Notes under the pieces: model-generated
What the model was told of the DNA's origin: nothing
Databases searched by the model: none
Seen by the model: only the letters and a program-made list of their open reading frames with translations
Part shown: in pieces, positions 63,366 to 64,000 of the stretch
How the letters are laid out: every line of letters starts with the position of its first letter
Numbering within the stretch: position 1 is the first letter of the stretch
NCBI RefSeq assembly: GCF_963082655.1
Contig: NC_081554.1
Location: 46,620,826 to 46,684,825 of the forward strand
DNA length: 64,000 bases
Reading direction: 5' to 3'
Origin: Stomoxys calcitrans
Taxonomy: Eukaryota > Arthropoda > Insecta > Diptera > Muscidae
Program-made: the position numbers and the translations under genes

Positions 63366-64000
63366 GCGCGGTGCCAAACCATTGTCCACTCCATGGAAAA
63401 TGCCGCAAAATTCGTAATTAGTCTCCCCCAAGAAAACCATTGTACGACCCAGAGTTTCGAGATGCTACTGAAGCCAAGATTGCGGCATACAATGCAACCC
63501 TGCAATCAGTAGTAACGCGCCAGAAAAAAGGGAGGTATCGGAAGAGAGGAAAAAACGTCTGTTCCGCAGAAAGAAAAAAGAAATGGAAAGACTTGAGTGT
63601 GAGCGAATTGAGATGTACATGAGTCAGAATGAAGTCAGGAAATTCTACTAAATAATTAAACATCAAACCGATGGCATTGGTGCAGGCACATCCTCCTGCA
63701 GAGACAAAGTAGGAAATCTGATATCTGACACAGATAGCATGCTGAGCGTATGGAAATAACATTTTGACCAACTGCAAGTGTCCGACGATGGCGGCGAAGA
63801 GGATACCGCAGAACCTATCCCTGATGACGGTGTAGAATGTTTACCTCCTAGTCATATTGAGGTCCAAGTAGCAGTGACCAAACTGAAGAACAACAAGGCA
63901 ACAGGAGCCGATGGGTTACCCGCTGAATAATTCAAGACCAATGGCGACATGTTGATAAGGCATATGCATCAACTTGCCCTCGCAATCTGGGTATGCACCC
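63366..64000 (+). pseudogene. RTE-like linker and RT start, copy 2
   Basis: A frameshift after 63360 leads into NPLYDPEFRDATEAKIAAYN (63430-63485) and basic RYRKRGKNVCSAERKKKWKD, then a spacer with the empty MITE site at 63736-63756. The RT start is KLKNNKATGADGLPAE and a stop, then FKTNGDMLIRHMHQLALAIW at the window edge. Confidence 0.75.

Larger units (their letters stand above)
62421..64000 (+). mobile_element. RTE-like LINE copy 2, cut by the window end
   Basis: The leader (CCGATACGGGATAACTATAAG) is shorter than in copy 1 and leads to endonuclease, linker and the start of RT. It is less broken than copy 1 and free of insertions, so it serves as the reference. The window ends in RT motif 1. 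Confidence 0.85.

Noticed and set aside
1..64000. Bacterial-type operons, promoters or terminators
   Set aside because: The sequence is eukaryotic repeat DNA; no ribosome binding sites, operon spacing or intact genes are present.

Overview
The window looks like intergenic or heterochromatin-like DNA from a higher fly, most likely a calyptrate/muscid such as a stable, horn or house fly. It is AT-rich and almost entirely built from transposable elements (TEs), and I found no intact host gene, rRNA or bona fide tRNA gene. The organism call rests on established knowledge. Many repeats carry the architecture of the Drosophila INE-1/DINE-1 Helentrons: a TATACCC 5' end, a GATCTAGCCATGTCCGTC block, a (GTCY)n microsatellite, and a 3' palindrome followed by CTTTTACTTG. 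LOA/R1-like and RTE-like LINEs with RNase H or endonuclease remnants, Tc1/mariner-type elements and a tRNA-headed SINE complete the picture. The species is inference.

Layout. 0.2-6.4 kb: a decayed LOA/R1-like LINE carrying two SINEs, one of which carries a DINE, followed by an opposite-strand LINE. 6.5-9.7 kb: DINE, a SINE split by a MITE, and unassigned DNA. 9.7-13.3 kb: an RTE-like LINE broken by a DINE and a MITE. 13.6-17.5 kb: DINE families C and B and a Helitron-like family D. 17.5-19.7 kb: LINE and mariner remains. 20.4-25.3 kb: DINE E, then DINE A split by a LOA LINE, then a SINE split by a poly(A) LINE. 26-30.5 kb: MITE, SINE in a DINE, and a LOA element with a 20-bp minisatellite. 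31-40.9 kb: a dense run of DINEs and a fold-back mariner. 41.7-47.9 kb: DINE fragments and the best preserved LINE (Jockey/I-type endonuclease plus reverse transcriptase). 49-58 kb: DINEs, Helitron-like D, the second fold-back mariner, a hAT with target duplication. 58-64 kb: a LOA 3' end with a perfect target duplication, Helitron-like D broken by a MITE and a DINE, and a second RTE that runs off the window.

Nothing here works as an operon or pathway; the biology is the layering of insertions. Because several families occur more than once inside the window, empty sites can be read directly for at least five insertions, giving relative ages. The observations I consider strongest are: (1) DINE families A, B and C share an exact 153-bp internal unit and common ends, and are twice joined end to end; (2) two nearly identical fold-back mariner derivatives, in which the 3' end is replaced by an inverted copy of the 5' end; (3) a nearly perfect 14 x 20 bp minisatellite, open in all six frames, inside a LINE ORF1. 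All protein-coding remnants are broken by stops, frameshifts or deletions, and many apparent open frames are repeat by-products.
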